Notes: a model not told the origin generated them from the sequence alone. Shown: positions 1-10,217, numbered from the stretch's first letter. The stretch: 54,053 nucleotides of DNA from Anaeromyxobacter sp. (GCA_025360965.1 JANYBC010000248.1:1-54053); one strand, 5' to 3'. Made by a program: numbers and translations.

Positions 1-23
1 AACTGCTGGACGTGCTTGGGGGC

Positions 24-1784
<1,761 letters not shown>

Positions 1785-1878
1785 TCAGTCTCCGTGAGAA
1801 TGCGTAGGTCTTGGCCCGCAGGCGGCTGGGCGTGCGGGGCGCGGTGGCCCTGGGCCCCGGTCAACTCGGTGGGGTAGC

Positions 1879-1907
1879 TAAACATCAAGAGTGGGCGCAG
1901 CTGTCAA
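1879..1907 (-). promoter_or_regulatory. candidate sigma-70-type promoter for icd
   Basis: On the minus strand a perfect TTGACA (1902-1907) is followed after 17 bases by TGTTTA (1879-1884), about 90 bases before the icd start. The -35 is perfect but the -10 is weak. It lies in the 270-base gap between icd and the divergent binding-protein gene; nothing else stands out there. Confidence 0.4.
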
Positions 1908-2054
1908 GGCATTGAACGCAGGCAATCTGGACTCGTCCGCACCAGAAAAGATGTCGCAGGCCCGCACTCCGGGTTCGATTGCCGGTCACCCGTGGCCGTG
2001 CCACCATCCCTCGCCACCAAGCCGAGGCTGGCTCGCGCCGGGACGAGGGAGACC

Positions 2055-2897
2055 ATGACGCTGGGAGGCGGGCCGGGACTGAGGCTCCTGCTGGCCATGG
2101 GGGCGCTGCTCTTTGGACCGGCCCCGGGGGCGGCGAGGGAGTTGCTGCGCGTCAGCGGCACCGGCACCGCGCTGGGCACCTTCAGGCAGCTCATCCCGGC
2201 CTTCGAGCGGGTCAACCCCGGGGTCACCGTCAAGCTGCTGCCGAGCGTCGGGAGCTCCGGGGCCATCCAGGCGGTGGCCGAGGGGGCACTCGATCTCGGG
2301 GTGTCGGGACGTCCGCTCGCACCCCGGGAGCAGGCCCGCGGGCTGGTCGCCATGGCCTACGCCCGCACGCCGTTCGTCTTCGCCGCCGGGCCGCGCGTCA
2401 GCGCCACCGGCCTCGAGGCGGCGCAACTGGTCCGCATCTACCGGGGAGAGGTGACCACCTGGCCCGACGGGGAGCGGGTCCGGCTGGTGCTGCGCCCACG
2501 CACCGACGTCGACACCGTCTTCATCCGGGCCATCTCGCCCGAGCTCGACGCCGCCATGGAGGTGGCGCTGGGGCGCGAGGGGCTCGTGCTGGCCGCCACC
2601 AACCAGGACTGCAACGAGGCCCTGGCCCGGACGCCCGGCTCGGTCGGCCCCACCACCTTGTCGCAGCTCCTCACCGAGAGCCACTCGCTGCGCCCGCTCG
2701 ACTGGAACGGCGTGACCCCGACCATCGTCAACCTGACCAGCGGCGCCTATCCGCTCGGGAAGACGCTCTGGGTGGTGAGCCGCTCGGTCCCACCGGCCGC
2801 GGTGACCCGCTTCATCGCCTTCCTCGGCTCCCAGGAGGCGAACAGGATCCTGGAGCGGACCGGGAACCTCCCGGTGCCACCGCCGCCGCGCCCCTGA
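2055..2897 (+). CDS. PstS-like periplasmic substrate-binding protein
   Basis: A 280-residue secreted protein of the PstS-like (PBP-like) superfamily. A signal peptide (MTLGGGPGLRLLLAMGALLFG, cleavage near GAA-RE) is followed by the typical opening LLRVSGTGTALGTFRQLIPAF. Next come VGSSGAIQAVAEGALDLGVSGRPL and the C-terminal FIAFLGSQEANRILERTG helix. The start at 2055 is chosen because GAGGGAGA precedes it and the signal peptide follows directly. The gene ends 4 bases before a hybrid histidine kinase, with no ABC permease or ATPase nearby. It therefore probably presents an oxyanion or similar ligand to the kinase rather than feeding a transporter. The ligand is not evident. Confidence 0.8.
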   Translation: MTLGGGPGLRLLLAMGALLFGPAPGAARELLRVSGTGTALGTFRQLIPAFERVNPGVTVKLLPSVGSSGAIQAVAEGALDLGVSGRPLAPREQARGLVAMAYARTPFVFAAGPRVSATGLEAAQLVRIYRGEVTTWPDGERVRLVLRPRTDVDTVFIRAISPELDAAMEVALGREGLVLAATNQDCNEALARTPGSVGPTTLSQLLTESHSLRPLDWNGVTPTIVNLTSGAYPLGKTLWVVSRSVPPAAVTRFIAFLGSQEANRILERTGNLPVPPPPRP

Positions 2898-2901
2898 CGC
2901 C

Positions 2902-4953
2902 ATGAACCCCGTCGATCGCGTCGCCAGGCTGGTGTCGATGGCCGGGAGCGCCCTCACCGCGCTCGCCGTGGCGCTGCCGCCGATCATCTACTTCGGCCTC
3001 TCCTACCAGCACGCCGCGGGCAGCCTGGAGGCCGAGGCCGAGCTCAACTCGATCGCCATCACCAAGGTGATCTCGGCCAACCCGGACCTCTGGACCTACG
3101 AGCAGGCCCGGCTCTCCGAGTTCCTGGCGCGGCGCCCGCGCCACCACGACGCCGAGCGCCGGCGGGTCCGCGACCTGAAGGGGCGGGTGGTGGCGGAGAA
3201 CACCGACCACCTCGAGGAGCCGGTCGTGGAGCGTTCGCTGCCGCTCCTCGACTCGGGGCAGCCGGTCGGCCGGATCGAGATCGCCCGGTCGCTGCGACCG
3301 CTGCTGCTCCAGGCCCTGCTGCTCGGCCTGGGGCTCCTGCCGCTCGGCCTGCTGGCCTTCATCACGCTTCGGTCGGTGCCGATCGGGGCCATCCGCGCCG
3401 GGCAGCAGGCGCTGCTCAGGCAGCGCGATGCCGCCCAGAGCTACCTCGACGTGGCCGGCGTGGCCTTCGTCCGGCTCGACGAGGCCTGGCGGATCACCCT
3501 GGTCAACCGGCAGGCCGAGGCGGTGCTGGGGAGGAGCGCCGCCGAGGTGGCCGGGCTCGGCTGGGTCGAGACCTTCGTCGAGCCCTCGGCGCGCGCCGCG
3601 GTGGCTGAAGCGCTGGGGAAGGCCCGCCTGGGCGAGGTCCTCGCACTGGAGCACGCGCTGCTCCGGCCCTCGGGCGAGACGCGCACCCTCGCCTGGTTCG
3701 TCACCCAGGCTGCCGACGAGGCCGGGCGGCCGGGGCTGCTCGCCTCCGGCGTCGACCTGACCCGCCAGAGGGAGCTGGAGCAGAAGCTGGTCCATGCCCA
3801 GAAGCTCGAGGCGGTGGGCCGGCTGGCAGGGGGCGTGGCCCACGAGTTCAACAACATCCTCTCGGTGATCAAGGTCTACGCCTCGTCGCTGCGGCGGGGG
3901 TTCGAGCCGGGCGACCTGCGACGGACCGACGTCGAGGAGATCATCGCCGCCTCGGACCGGGCCGCCTCGGTGGCTCGCAGCCTGCTCACCTTCAGCCGGC
4001 GCCAGGTCATGGCCGCGGCGCCGGTCGACCTGGCCAAGGTGCTCCGCGCCGCCGAGCGGCTGGTGCGCCCGCTGTTGCGCAGCGATCTCAGGCTCGAGGT
4101 GGTCGTGGCCGACGAGCCGCTGCCGGTGCTGGCCGACCCGGTCCAGGTGGAGCAGGTCATCCTCAACCTCGTCACCAACGCCCGCGACGCCATCGGCGAG
4201 GCGGGTCTGGTGCGGGTGAGCGCCAGGGCCGAGTTCCTCGATCGGGAGCAGGCCCGCGCGGCGGGCCTGGAGGCCCCGGGTCGCTATGCCCGCCTCGAGG
4301 TGGTCGACGACGGCCCGGGCTTCGACGCCGCCATCCGGGCCCGGCTCTTCGAGCCCTTCTTCACCACCAAGGAGGTCGGGAAAGGGACCGGCCTCGGCCT
4401 CTCGATCGTCTACGGCATCGTCTCGCAGCACCGCGGGGCCATCACCTGCAGCAGCGAGCCGGGGCGGGGAGCCACCTTCACGATCCGCCTGCCGCTCCTC
4501 GACGGCCCGGTGCCGGTGGCGGCAGCGGCCGCGCCGATGGCCGCGCTGGTGGGGGGCAGCGAGACCATCCTGCTGGCCGAGGACGACCTGGCGCTGCGCC
4601 AGGTGCTGGTGCGGCTCCTCCAGCGGGTCGGCTACACGGTGGTCGAGGCGGCGGACGGCGTCGAGGCGGTGGAGCGGTTCCAGGCCGGGCGGGAGCGGAT
4701 CGCGCTGGTGCTCCTCGACGTGGTCATGCCGCGGCTCAACGGGCGGCTGGCGCTCGACCAGATCCGGCTGCTCTCGCCGCTAGTGCCGGCGCTCTTCCTG
4801 AGCGGCCACGCCGCCGACGTGTCGGGGCAGCGTGAGATCCCGCTCGGCCCCGAGCCGCTCCTGCGCAAGCCGGTCGAGCCCGAGGTGCTGCTCCAGGCCG
4901 TGCGCCAGCGCCTCGATGGCGCCTCGTGCCCCGCCCCGGTCAAGGCCGGTTAG
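2902..4953 (+). CDS. hybrid sensor histidine kinase (PAS-HisKA-HATPase-REC)
   Basis: A 683-residue membrane kinase. Two membrane segments (about 13-33 and 133-155) bracket a roughly 100-residue periplasmic sensor, followed by a PAS-like domain (about 177-290). The H-box GGVAHEFNN has phospho-acceptor His314. The N-box is NLVTNARDA (about 422-430), with DDGPGF and GTGLGLSIVYGI ATP-lid motifs. A C-terminal receiver has Asp606 and Lys656. It is transcribed with the binding-protein gene 4 bases upstream, suggesting a ligand-loaded binding protein as its input. There is no separate response regulator beside it; the fused receiver may act alone or pass phosphate on. The 3' end overlaps the convergent SDR gene by 14 bases. 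Confidence 0.9.
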   Translation: MNPVDRVARLVSMAGSALTALAVALPPIIYFGLSYQHAAGSLEAEAELNSIAITKVISANPDLWTYEQARLSEFLARRPRHHDAERRRVRDLKGRVVAENTDHLEEPVVERSLPLLDSGQPVGRIEIARSLRPLLLQALLLGLGLLPLGLLAFITLRSVPIGAIRAGQQALLRQRDAAQSYLDVAGVAFVRLDEAWRITLVNRQAEAVLGRSAAEVAGLGWVETFVEPSARAAVAEALGKARLGEVLALEHALLRPSGETRTLAWFVTQAADEAGRPGLLASGVDLTRQRELEQKLVHAQKLEAVGRLAGGVAHEFNNILSVIKVYASSLRRGFEPGDLRRTDVEEIIAASDRAASVARSLLTFSRRQVMAAAPVDLAKVLRAAERLVRPLLRSDLRLEVVVADEPLPVLADPVQVEQVILNLVTNARDAIGEAGLVRVSARAEFLDREQARAAGLEAPGRYARLEVVDDGPGFDAAIRARLFEPFFTTKEVGKGTGLGLSIVYGIVSQHRGAITCSSEPGRGATFTIRLPLLDGPVPVAAAAAPMAALVGGSETILLAEDDLALRQVLVRLLQRVGYTVVEAADGVEAVERFQAGRERIALVLLDVVMPRLNGRLALDQIRLLSPLVPALFLSGHAADVSGQREIPLGPEPLLRKPVEPEVLLQAVRQRLDGASCPAPVKAG

Positions 4954-5917
4954 TGCCCGCCCGGCGGGTCAGCCAGCCCGCAACCGCCTCGGCCAGCCGG
5001 CCGGAGGCCGGGATCGATCCGGCCTCCGCAGCCAGCGCCAGCCGGGCCGCCACCTCCAGCGGCCGAGGCGCAGCCAGCCCGGCGGAGCGCCAGAAGCCGG
5101 GGCGCGTCCCGACGAGGTCGCTGGTGAGCCCCTCGACCAGTTCCCTGGCCAGCACGTGATCGGCCCGGGTCACCAGCCTGATCCAGTGGGAGGAGAGGCG
5201 CGGCGTGACCAGCGGGATCCTGACCAGCAAGGGCCTCCGGCCCATTACCGCCGCGATGCGGAGCAGGATGTCGGTCCCGGAGAGCGCCTCCGGACCAGGG
5301 AGGTCCCACCAGGTGCTCTCCTCCAGCTCGACCCTCCCGGCCGCGGCCAGCGCGGCCACCACGTCATCGAGCGCCACCGGCTCGCTCCGGTGCGCCAGCC
5401 ACGCCGGCAGCACCATGGCCGGCAGGCGGGCGGCCAGGTCGCGGACGATGGTCCAGGAGGCGCTCCCGGCGCCGATGATCATGCCGGCCCGCAGCTCGAG
5501 GCAGCGCACCGGTCCGCTCCGCAGCGCCTCGCCGGTCATGAGCCTGGCGCGCAGGTGCGCGGAGGGTGGCCCGCGCGGCGCCACCCCGCCCAGGTAGACG
5601 ATCCGCTCCAGGCCGGCGGCCCCCGCCACGTCGGCGAAGTCCTCGGCCCAGCGAAGCTCCTCGTCGGCCCAGTCCGGCCGGGCCGTGCCCATGCCGTGGA
5701 CCAGGTAGTAGGCGGCGCCGCAGCCGGCCATGGCCCGGGAGAGCGAGGCCGGGTCGCCGATGTCACCGCCGACCCAGTTCCGGTCGGGCCAGCGCCTCCG
5801 CGCCTCCTCCGGGCTGCGCGTCAGGCAGCGGACCTCAAGCCCCGCCGCGACCAAGGAGGCGTGGAGCGTGCGGCCGATGAAGCCGCTGGCGCCGGTGAGC
5901 AGGACGGGGTGGGGCAT
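4940..5917 (-). CDS. NAD(P)-binding atypical short-chain dehydrogenase / epimerase-like protein
   Basis: A 325-residue Rossmann protein of the NAD(P)H-binding atypical SDR group (YbjT/NDUFA9-like). The N-terminal glycine motif TGASGFIGR binds the dinucleotide, GGDIGDPASL matches the next conserved strand, and YYLVHGMG and the RAGMIIGAGSASW segment are typical of this group. No clear YxxxK catalytic pair is seen, as is common in atypical members. The substrate is unknown. It is a single gene, convergent with the kinase and divergent (33 bases) from the CPBP gene, with which it may share a control region. Confidence 0.8.
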   Translation of the reverse strand: MPHPVLLTGASGFIGRTLHASLVAAGLEVRCLTRSPEEARRRWPDRNWVGGDIGDPASLSRAMAGCGAAYYLVHGMGTARPDWADEELRWAEDFADVAGAAGLERIVYLGGVAPRGPPSAHLRARLMTGEALRSGPVRCLELRAGMIIGAGSASWTIVRDLAARLPAMVLPAWLAHRSEPVALDDVVAALAAAGRVELEESTWWDLPGPEALSGTDILLRIAAVMGRRPLLVRIPLVTPRLSSHWIRLVTRADHVLARELVEGLTSDLVGTRPGFWRSAGLAAPRPLEVAARLALAAEAGSIPASGRLAEAVAGWLTRRAGTNRP

Positions 5918-5950
5918 GCCAGCCGCCAGCTTGCTACAGTGTCGGGGACG

Positions 5951-6580
5951 ATGTCACCTCGCCTCGACCTGCCGCTCGCGACCGCCGCGTGGCTGCTCGG
6001 CTTCCTCTGGATCGGCCTGAGCGGCAGCTGGGTCCCGCTGGCGGCGCTGGCGGTCCTGCTGGCGGCGCGGCTGGTGGTCGGCGACGCCGAGACCCGGCGC
6101 CTGCTGCGCCCCAGCGGCGCCGGCTTGGCGCTGGGGGCGGCGGGGGCCGTCCTCCTCGTCGGCGCCAGCTACGCCCTCTACCGCCCGCTGGCCGCCCTGG
6201 TCCCCGGGCTCCCGGCCGCCACCACGGGGCTCTACCGGCTGCTCAACTCGGCGGGCCATCGACCCTCAGTGCTGGTGCTTTTGGTGCTGGTCATGTCGGT
6301 CAGCGAGGAGGTCGCCTGGCGCGGCAGGACGCTGTCGGGGGCAGCCGCCGTGACCGGGGCAGGCCGCCTCGACGGCGCCCGGGTGCTTCGCGTGGCGCAG
6401 GCCGGCCTGCTCTATGGCGCCGCCAGCCTGACCTCGGGCTCGGTGGTCCTCTTCGCCCTCTCGGCAGGCCTCGGCATGGTCTGGGGAGCGCTCCGGGTGG
6501 CCGGGCGCTCGCTCTGGCCGGCCATCGTGGCCCACGCGCTCTGGGATCTCGCGGTGCTGGTCGCCTGGCCGCTCGGCTGA
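5951..6580 (+). CDS. CPBP family intramembrane protein (incomplete protease motifs)
   Basis: A 209-residue, multi-pass, very hydrophobic protein. Motif 1 of the CPBP/Abi (Rce1-like) family is present as SEEVAWRG (Glu119-Glu120, Arg124), and motif 3 as AHALWD (His195, Asp199). The second family motif (FxxxH) aligns with LLYGAASL, where the histidine is Ser, so a metal ligand seems absent. Members are membrane proteases or membrane-anchored scaffolds. With one ligand missing this one may be inactive. The start at 5951 follows a 33-base gap to the divergent SDR gene. Confidence 0.75.
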   Translation: MSPRLDLPLATAAWLLGFLWIGLSGSWVPLAALAVLLAARLVVGDAETRRLLRPSGAGLALGAAGAVLLVGASYALYRPLAALVPGLPAATTGLYRLLNSAGHRPSVLVLLVLVMSVSEEVAWRGRTLSGAAAVTGAGRLDGARVLRVAQAGLLYGAASLTSGSVVLFALSAGLGMVWGALRVAGRSLWPAIVAHALWDLAVLVAWPLG

Positions 6581-6612
6581 GGCCCGCGATGGGGAGGGGC
6601 CTTCGAGACCGC

Positions 6613-7077
6613 TCAGCCCGGCGGCTCGCCGGCGCCGGCCGCCCGTGACAGCGCGCGCTCCACCGCGGCGCGCGCCGCCTGCGACACCAACTCCGGGCGA
6701 AGGCGCACGAGCAGCGCGAGCAGCCGCCCGGCCGCCTCGATCACCGGCAGCCGGAGCGCCGCGTCGAGGTCGCTGGCGACTCCGGGGAGGGCCCGCTCCA
6801 GTCGACGGCTCGGGTCGAGGTCGTCGAGCAGGCTGGCGGCCTCCTGCGGAAGCCCGGCCCGCAGCACCGCCACCAGGTGCCCCAGCGCCGAGACCCGGAC
6901 AAGCTGGTGGCCAGAGAGCCGCTCGCCCCGCGCCGCCCGCCCCGCGCCGGCGACCAGGTTGGAGAGGAGCTGGCCGGCGTGCCAGGCGAGGTTCGGCACC
7001 CGCCCGGCCGTGAGCGCCGCGGTGGCCTCCTGCACCCGGTGCAGGCGGGTCGCAATGTCGGCCCGGTCGAGCAGCAC
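6613..7077 (-). CDS. hypothetical Ala/Leu-rich helical protein, probably frameshifted at its start
   Basis: A mostly helical, soluble 154-residue product (LLDRADIATRLHRVQEATAAL and on) with no family I recognise. The first possible start in this frame is GTG at 7077, which has no ribosome site. A properly spaced start lies upstream in another frame: ATG at 7124 with AGGTGAC before it, overlapping the stop of the gene upstream as ATGA. That frame encodes MTPAEHRDFTPRTA and ends at TGA (7080-7082) just where the present frame begins with LKVLLD. One extra C near 7083, or a -1 slip there, would fuse the two. Treat it as a likely single gene, 6613-7124, broken by a one-base change. Confidence 0.5.
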   Translation of the reverse strand: MLLDRADIATRLHRVQEATAALTAGRVPNLAWHAGQLLSNLVAGAGRAARGERLSGHQLVRVSALGHLVAVLRAGLPQEAASLLDDLDPSRRLERALPGVASDLDAALRLPVIEAAGRLLALLVRLRPELVSQAARAAVERALSRAAGAGEPPG

Positions 7078-7120
7078 CTTCAGGCCGTGCGCGGGGTGAA
7101 GTCCCGGTGCTCGGCAGGGG

Positions 7121-7300
7121 TCATGTCACCTGAGTGGCAGCGGCGCCTTGAGCCTCGGCTCCCGCAGCCAGAGCCCCAGCCAGCTTCCTGAAGGCGCTCA
7201 GCAGCAGCCCGGCGGCCGGGAGCGCGCTGAGCAGGTAGCTCAGCACGCGCAGCCACCTGCCAGGGGTCGCGGGGCCGCCCGCTTCGGTCGTCTGTGCCAT
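7121..7300 (-). CDS. small single-pass membrane protein
   Basis: A 59-residue protein with one hydrophobic helix (LRVLSYLLSALPAAGLLLSAF) between a short hydrophilic N-terminus and a basic-then-Ala-rich tail (RKLAGALAAG). The start at 7300 is supported by GGAGG six bases upstream. Its stop overlaps the ATG at 7124 of the next reading frame (ATGA), which implies translational coupling. It resembles the first helix of DoxX-like proteins in tone only; no function can be assigned. Confidence 0.55.
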   Translation of the reverse strand: MAQTTEAGGPATPGRWLRVLSYLLSALPAAGLLLSAFRKLAGALAAGAEAQGAAATQVT

Positions 7301-7442
7301 CGAGTCCTCCGGGGGTCTGGCCAGAGTGTAAGGGGGGCTGCGGCGCCGCGCCACGCGCCCGAATGTCGCAGGCCCCGGCGGCCGGCCGGGCCCTGCCCCT
7401 GCCGGTGCTAGCCTCGACCGGCAGCAGAGCCGGAGAGTGACC

Positions 7443-9086
7443 GTGACCGCTTCGAGCCCGCCGGGAGCGCCGGACCGGTTCATCCCCTGGCGTCACAGGC
7501 TCTCGACGCGCCTGCTGGTGCCGCTGGCGCTCCTCCTCCTGGTCTCCCTGCTCGCCTTCCTCGCCTTCGAGCGGGCCATGAGCCAGGCGCTCATGGAGCA
7601 GGCCCTGGCCGGGTCGAGGCTCTTCGCCGAGACCATCACCAGCGCCACCCGCCACTCCATGCTGGAAGACCGCCGCGCCGACGCCTACGAGATCATGCGA
7701 TCCATCGGGGCGCAGCCCGGCATCGACCTGGTCCGGGTCTTCAACAAGGATGGCCGCATCACCTTCTCGTCGGTGCCCGGGGAGGTCGGGGTGGTGCTCG
7801 ACCGGACCGAGGCCTCCTGTCGCCCCTGCCACGAGGGGGCCCGGGCGCTCTCCGACCCGAGCCCGCAGCTGGCCAGCCAGGTGGTGGAGAGCCGCGGTCA
7901 CCGGGCGCTGCACCTCATCACCCCCATCCATGGGGATCCGCGGTGCAGCACCTCCGAATGCCACCACCACTCGCCCGGCGGGCAGGTGCTCGGCGTCCAG
8001 GAGGTGGTGGTCTCGCTCGCGGATGCCGACCACCGCCAGGCCCAGGTGCGCTGGTTCGGCCTGGGGGGCTCGGTGATCGGGGTGGCGCTGCTGGGTGGGG
8101 CGCTGGCCGGCTTCACCCGGCGGCGGGTGGTCGAGCCGGTGGCGGCGTTGCTGGAGGGGACCCTCCGGGTGGCCCGGGACCAGCTCGACCTGGAGATCCG
8201 CGTCGACGATCGGGGTGAGCTCGGGGTCCTGGCCGCCTCCTTCAACGACATGACGCGTGCGCTGCGGCGCGTCGAGGGCGATCTCAAGTCGCTCAACCTC
8301 GAGCTGGAGCAGAAGGTGGAGGCCCGGACCTCCGATCTCCGCCGCGCCCAGGCCGCGCTGGTCCAGACCGAGAAGCTCTCGTCGCTGGGACAGCTCTCGG
8401 CCTCCATCGCCCACGAGATCAACAACCCGCTGGCCGGGATCCTGACCTTCGCCAAGCTGGTCTCGCGGCAGCTCGACGGCGCGGTGGCCGATGAGGCCAC
8501 CCGGGCCACCATGAAGCGGAACCTTGCGCTGGTCGAGCGGGAGGCGGGACGCTGCTCGGCCATCGTGCGCAACCTGCTCGACTTTGCGCGTGAGCGGCCG
8601 CTCAAGCTGGAGCCGGTCGACGCCAACGCCGCAGTCGAGGAGTCCCTGCAGCTGATCGGCCACAAGCTGAGCCTCACCGGCCACCGGCTGGAGCGCCGGC
8701 TCGGGGACGTCCCCGCGGTGCTGGCCGACTTCGGTGAGCTGCGCCAGGCGGTCGTCAACCTGGCGCTCAACGCCATGGAGGCGATGGGTCCTCAGGGGAG
8801 GCTGCTGGTGGAGACGCGGGCGCTGCCGGGGGGGCAGGCGGTCGAGATCGCGGTGGAGGACGACGGCCCCGGCGTCCCGGCGGCGCTGCTCGGCAAGGTC
8901 TTCGACCCCTTCTTCACGACCAAGGAGAGGGGGACCGGGCTGGGGCTCTCGGTGGTCTACGGCATCGTGCAGCGTCACGGCGGGAAGGTCACCGTGGAGC
9001 AGGTCCTGCCCCACGGGGCCCGCTTCGTGCTCCGCCTCCCGACCGCGGTCCCGGGCCCGGGCGGCGACGAGCCGTACGGCGAGTGA
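7443..9086 (+). CDS. membrane histidine kinase with periplasmic heme-binding motifs
   Basis: A kinase of about 547 residues. TM1 (about 22-42) and TM2 (about 204-224) enclose a periplasmic domain with a c-type heme motif CRPCH (Cys126, Cys129, His130). A second, wider motif CSTSECH (Cys168, Cys173, His174) is followed by two more histidines. HAMP, coiled coil, H-box SIAHEINNP (His324), N-box LALNAMEAM, DDGPGVP and GTGLGLSVVYGIV follow, so catalysis looks intact. The sensor probably binds heme covalently and reads redox state or a gas. GTG at 7443 is preferred over GTG 7437 because GGAGAG (7432-7437) is then correctly spaced. It has no partner regulator beside it and points toward the NrfD/cytochrome operon. 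The protein at 15436-17082 shares its architecture. Confidence 0.9.
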   Translation: MTASSPPGAPDRFIPWRHRLSTRLLVPLALLLLVSLLAFLAFERAMSQALMEQALAGSRLFAETITSATRHSMLEDRRADAYEIMRSIGAQPGIDLVRVFNKDGRITFSSVPGEVGVVLDRTEASCRPCHEGARALSDPSPQLASQVVESRGHRALHLITPIHGDPRCSTSECHHHSPGGQVLGVQEVVVSLADADHRQAQVRWFGLGGSVIGVALLGGALAGFTRRRVVEPVAALLEGTLRVARDQLDLEIRVDDRGELGVLAASFNDMTRALRRVEGDLKSLNLELEQKVEARTSDLRRAQAALVQTEKLSSLGQLSASIAHEINNPLAGILTFAKLVSRQLDGAVADEATRATMKRNLALVEREAGRCSAIVRNLLDFARERPLKLEPVDANAAVEESLQLIGHKLSLTGHRLERRLGDVPAVLADFGELRQAVVNLALNAMEAMGPQGRLLVETRALPGGQAVEIAVEDDGPGVPAALLGKVFDPFFTTKERGTGLGLSVVYGIVQRHGGKVTVEQVLPHGARFVLRLPTAVPGPGGDEPYGE

Positions 9087-9115
9087 CGGGACGGCCCCGG
9101 GAGCCGGGCGCCGGT

Positions 9116-9817
9116 TCAGCGGTCGACGAAGGCGTTCGCCAGCTCGCGCCAGCCCTCGTCGCCGAGGAGCCAGGGCGCCGGGGCCACCAGCTCGCCGCCG
9201 TCGGCCGCCGCGTAGCCGAGGCGCCCCTCCACGAGGTGGTTCCAGCGGGCCGACTCCTCGCGGAGGAACTGCTCCGCCCCCGAGCCGTGCGGCAGGCTGG
9301 CGAAGGCGAGGTCGGCGGGAGCCACGGTCACCAGCCAGCCCCGGCCATAGCCGTCGCTCTTGACCAGCCCGGGGTCGCGGAGCGCCGCGGCGTTGACGGC
9401 CACCACCACCCCGTCGACCGGCGAGCGGACCGCCAGGGAGCGGGCGCCGGCGTGGAGGGTGGCGACGGTCGAACCCCGGCTGACCCGGGTCCCGGCCGGC
9501 TTGAGGTCGACCGCGTTCACGGTGGGCATGAGGCGGAGCGCCAGGGCGTCGAGGCCGACGCGCAACGACCCTCCGGCCAGGCGGGTCATCCAGGTGTGTC
9601 CCGCGCCGTACCAGGCGTCGGGCCGGAAGATCAGGCCGGCCACCTCGCGGAGGCCGAGGGAGCGCTTCTTGAGCTCGTCGGCACCGCGCACCATGGCGGC
9701 GATGAGCAGGACCGGGATGGTGAGGAGGATGACGAGGGCGAGGACGATGCCGGCGCGCGCCGCCAGGCCGGCGAGGAAGACCGCAACCAGTTCGATGGCT
9801 CCGAGGATGGTGGTCAT
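9116..9817 (-). CDS. membrane-anchored GcvH-like (lipoyl-domain fold) protein
   Basis: A 233-residue protein. An N-terminal helix (about 8-42) anchors it, and from about residue 65 it follows the glycine-cleavage H protein fold. Visible are AWYGAGHTWMTR (compare GcvH GITDHAQ region), VNAVDLKPAGTRV, SPVDGVVVAVN and the GWLVTVAPADL element. In true GcvH a lysine about 11 residues before the SPVSG turn carries lipoate; here the stretch is HAGARSLAVRSPVDG with no lysine, so lipoylation is not expected. It is the last gene of the NrfD operon, with an AGGGAG ribosome site before 9817. It is probably a structural or redox-complex subunit, not a glycine cleavage part. Confidence 0.75.
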   Translation of the reverse strand: MTTILGAIELVAVFLAGLAARAGIVLALVILLTIPVLLIAAMVRGADELKKRSLGLREVAGLIFRPDAWYGAGHTWMTRLAGGSLRVGLDALALRLMPTVNAVDLKPAGTRVSRGSTVATLHAGARSLAVRSPVDGVVVAVNAAALRDPGLVKSDGYGRGWLVTVAPADLAFASLPHGSGAEQFLREESARWNHLVEGRLGYAAADGGELVAPAPWLLGDEGWRELANAFVDR

Positions 9818-9869
9818 GACCGACTCCCTTTCACGTGCTGCATGCTGCAGGTCTCAGCGTGGTGCGCTC

Positions 9870-10217
9870 TCACTCCGCGTGGCAGCTGGTACAGTCATCG
9901 AGGCCGAACGCCTCCTTCCCGTGGCAGGCGCCGCAGTCGCGCCCCGCGCTCATCCGCTCGTGGGTGATGGCGGGTCGCTTCCCGGCCTGGGAGGCGCCCA
10001 GCATGCTGAACCGCCCGGGGTGGCAGGAGAGGCAGGCCGGCCGGGTCTCGTCGACGTGGCTCCCGTGGTGGAAAATGACCTGGCCTGGGCTGTCGGCGCC
10101 CCGCTTCAAGGCCAGCGGGCCGGGGAGGCGGGGCAGGTCCCGGGCCATGGCCAGGCCGGCGCCCAGCAGCAGGCCGGCGGCGGTGAGCAGCAGCGCGCGG
10201 CGGCGCGAGGCGGTCAT
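9870..10217 (-). CDS. triheme cytochrome c7-type protein
   Basis: A 115-residue exported cytochrome. The signal peptide (residues 1-25, AMA-RD cleavage) is followed by three CXXCH motifs: CLSCH (62-66), CGACH (95-99) and CTSCH (109-113). Extra histidines (FHHGSH near 49-54, THER near 85) can serve as distal ligands, as in the class III c7/c3 fold. Its ATG overlaps the stop of the upstream GcvH-like gene (10214-10217). It is likely the periplasmic electron carrier of the NrfD/ferredoxin complex encoded in this operon. Confidence 0.9.
   Translation of the reverse strand: MTASRRRALLLTAAGLLLGAGLAMARDLPRLPGPLALKRGADSPGQVIFHHGSHVDETRPACLSCHPGRFSMLGASQAGKRPAITHERMSAGRDCGACHGKEAFGLDDCTSCHAE

Noticed and set aside
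2055-2897. PstS of a complete phosphate transporter
   Set aside because: No pstCAB or phoU in either direction; the next gene is a kinase 4 bases away.
7080-7082. TGA as a selenocysteine codon, since selC is present
   Set aside because: The frame beyond the TGA turns into Arg/Pro/Ser-rich shadow sequence, while the neighbouring frame has normal protein composition; a frameshift explains it better.
7080-9014. 644-codon minus frame opposite the heme-motif kinase
   Set aside because: His/Arg/Gly-rich shadow. Only its last 14 codons (ATG 7124) look like a real start, and they are treated with the frameshifted gene.
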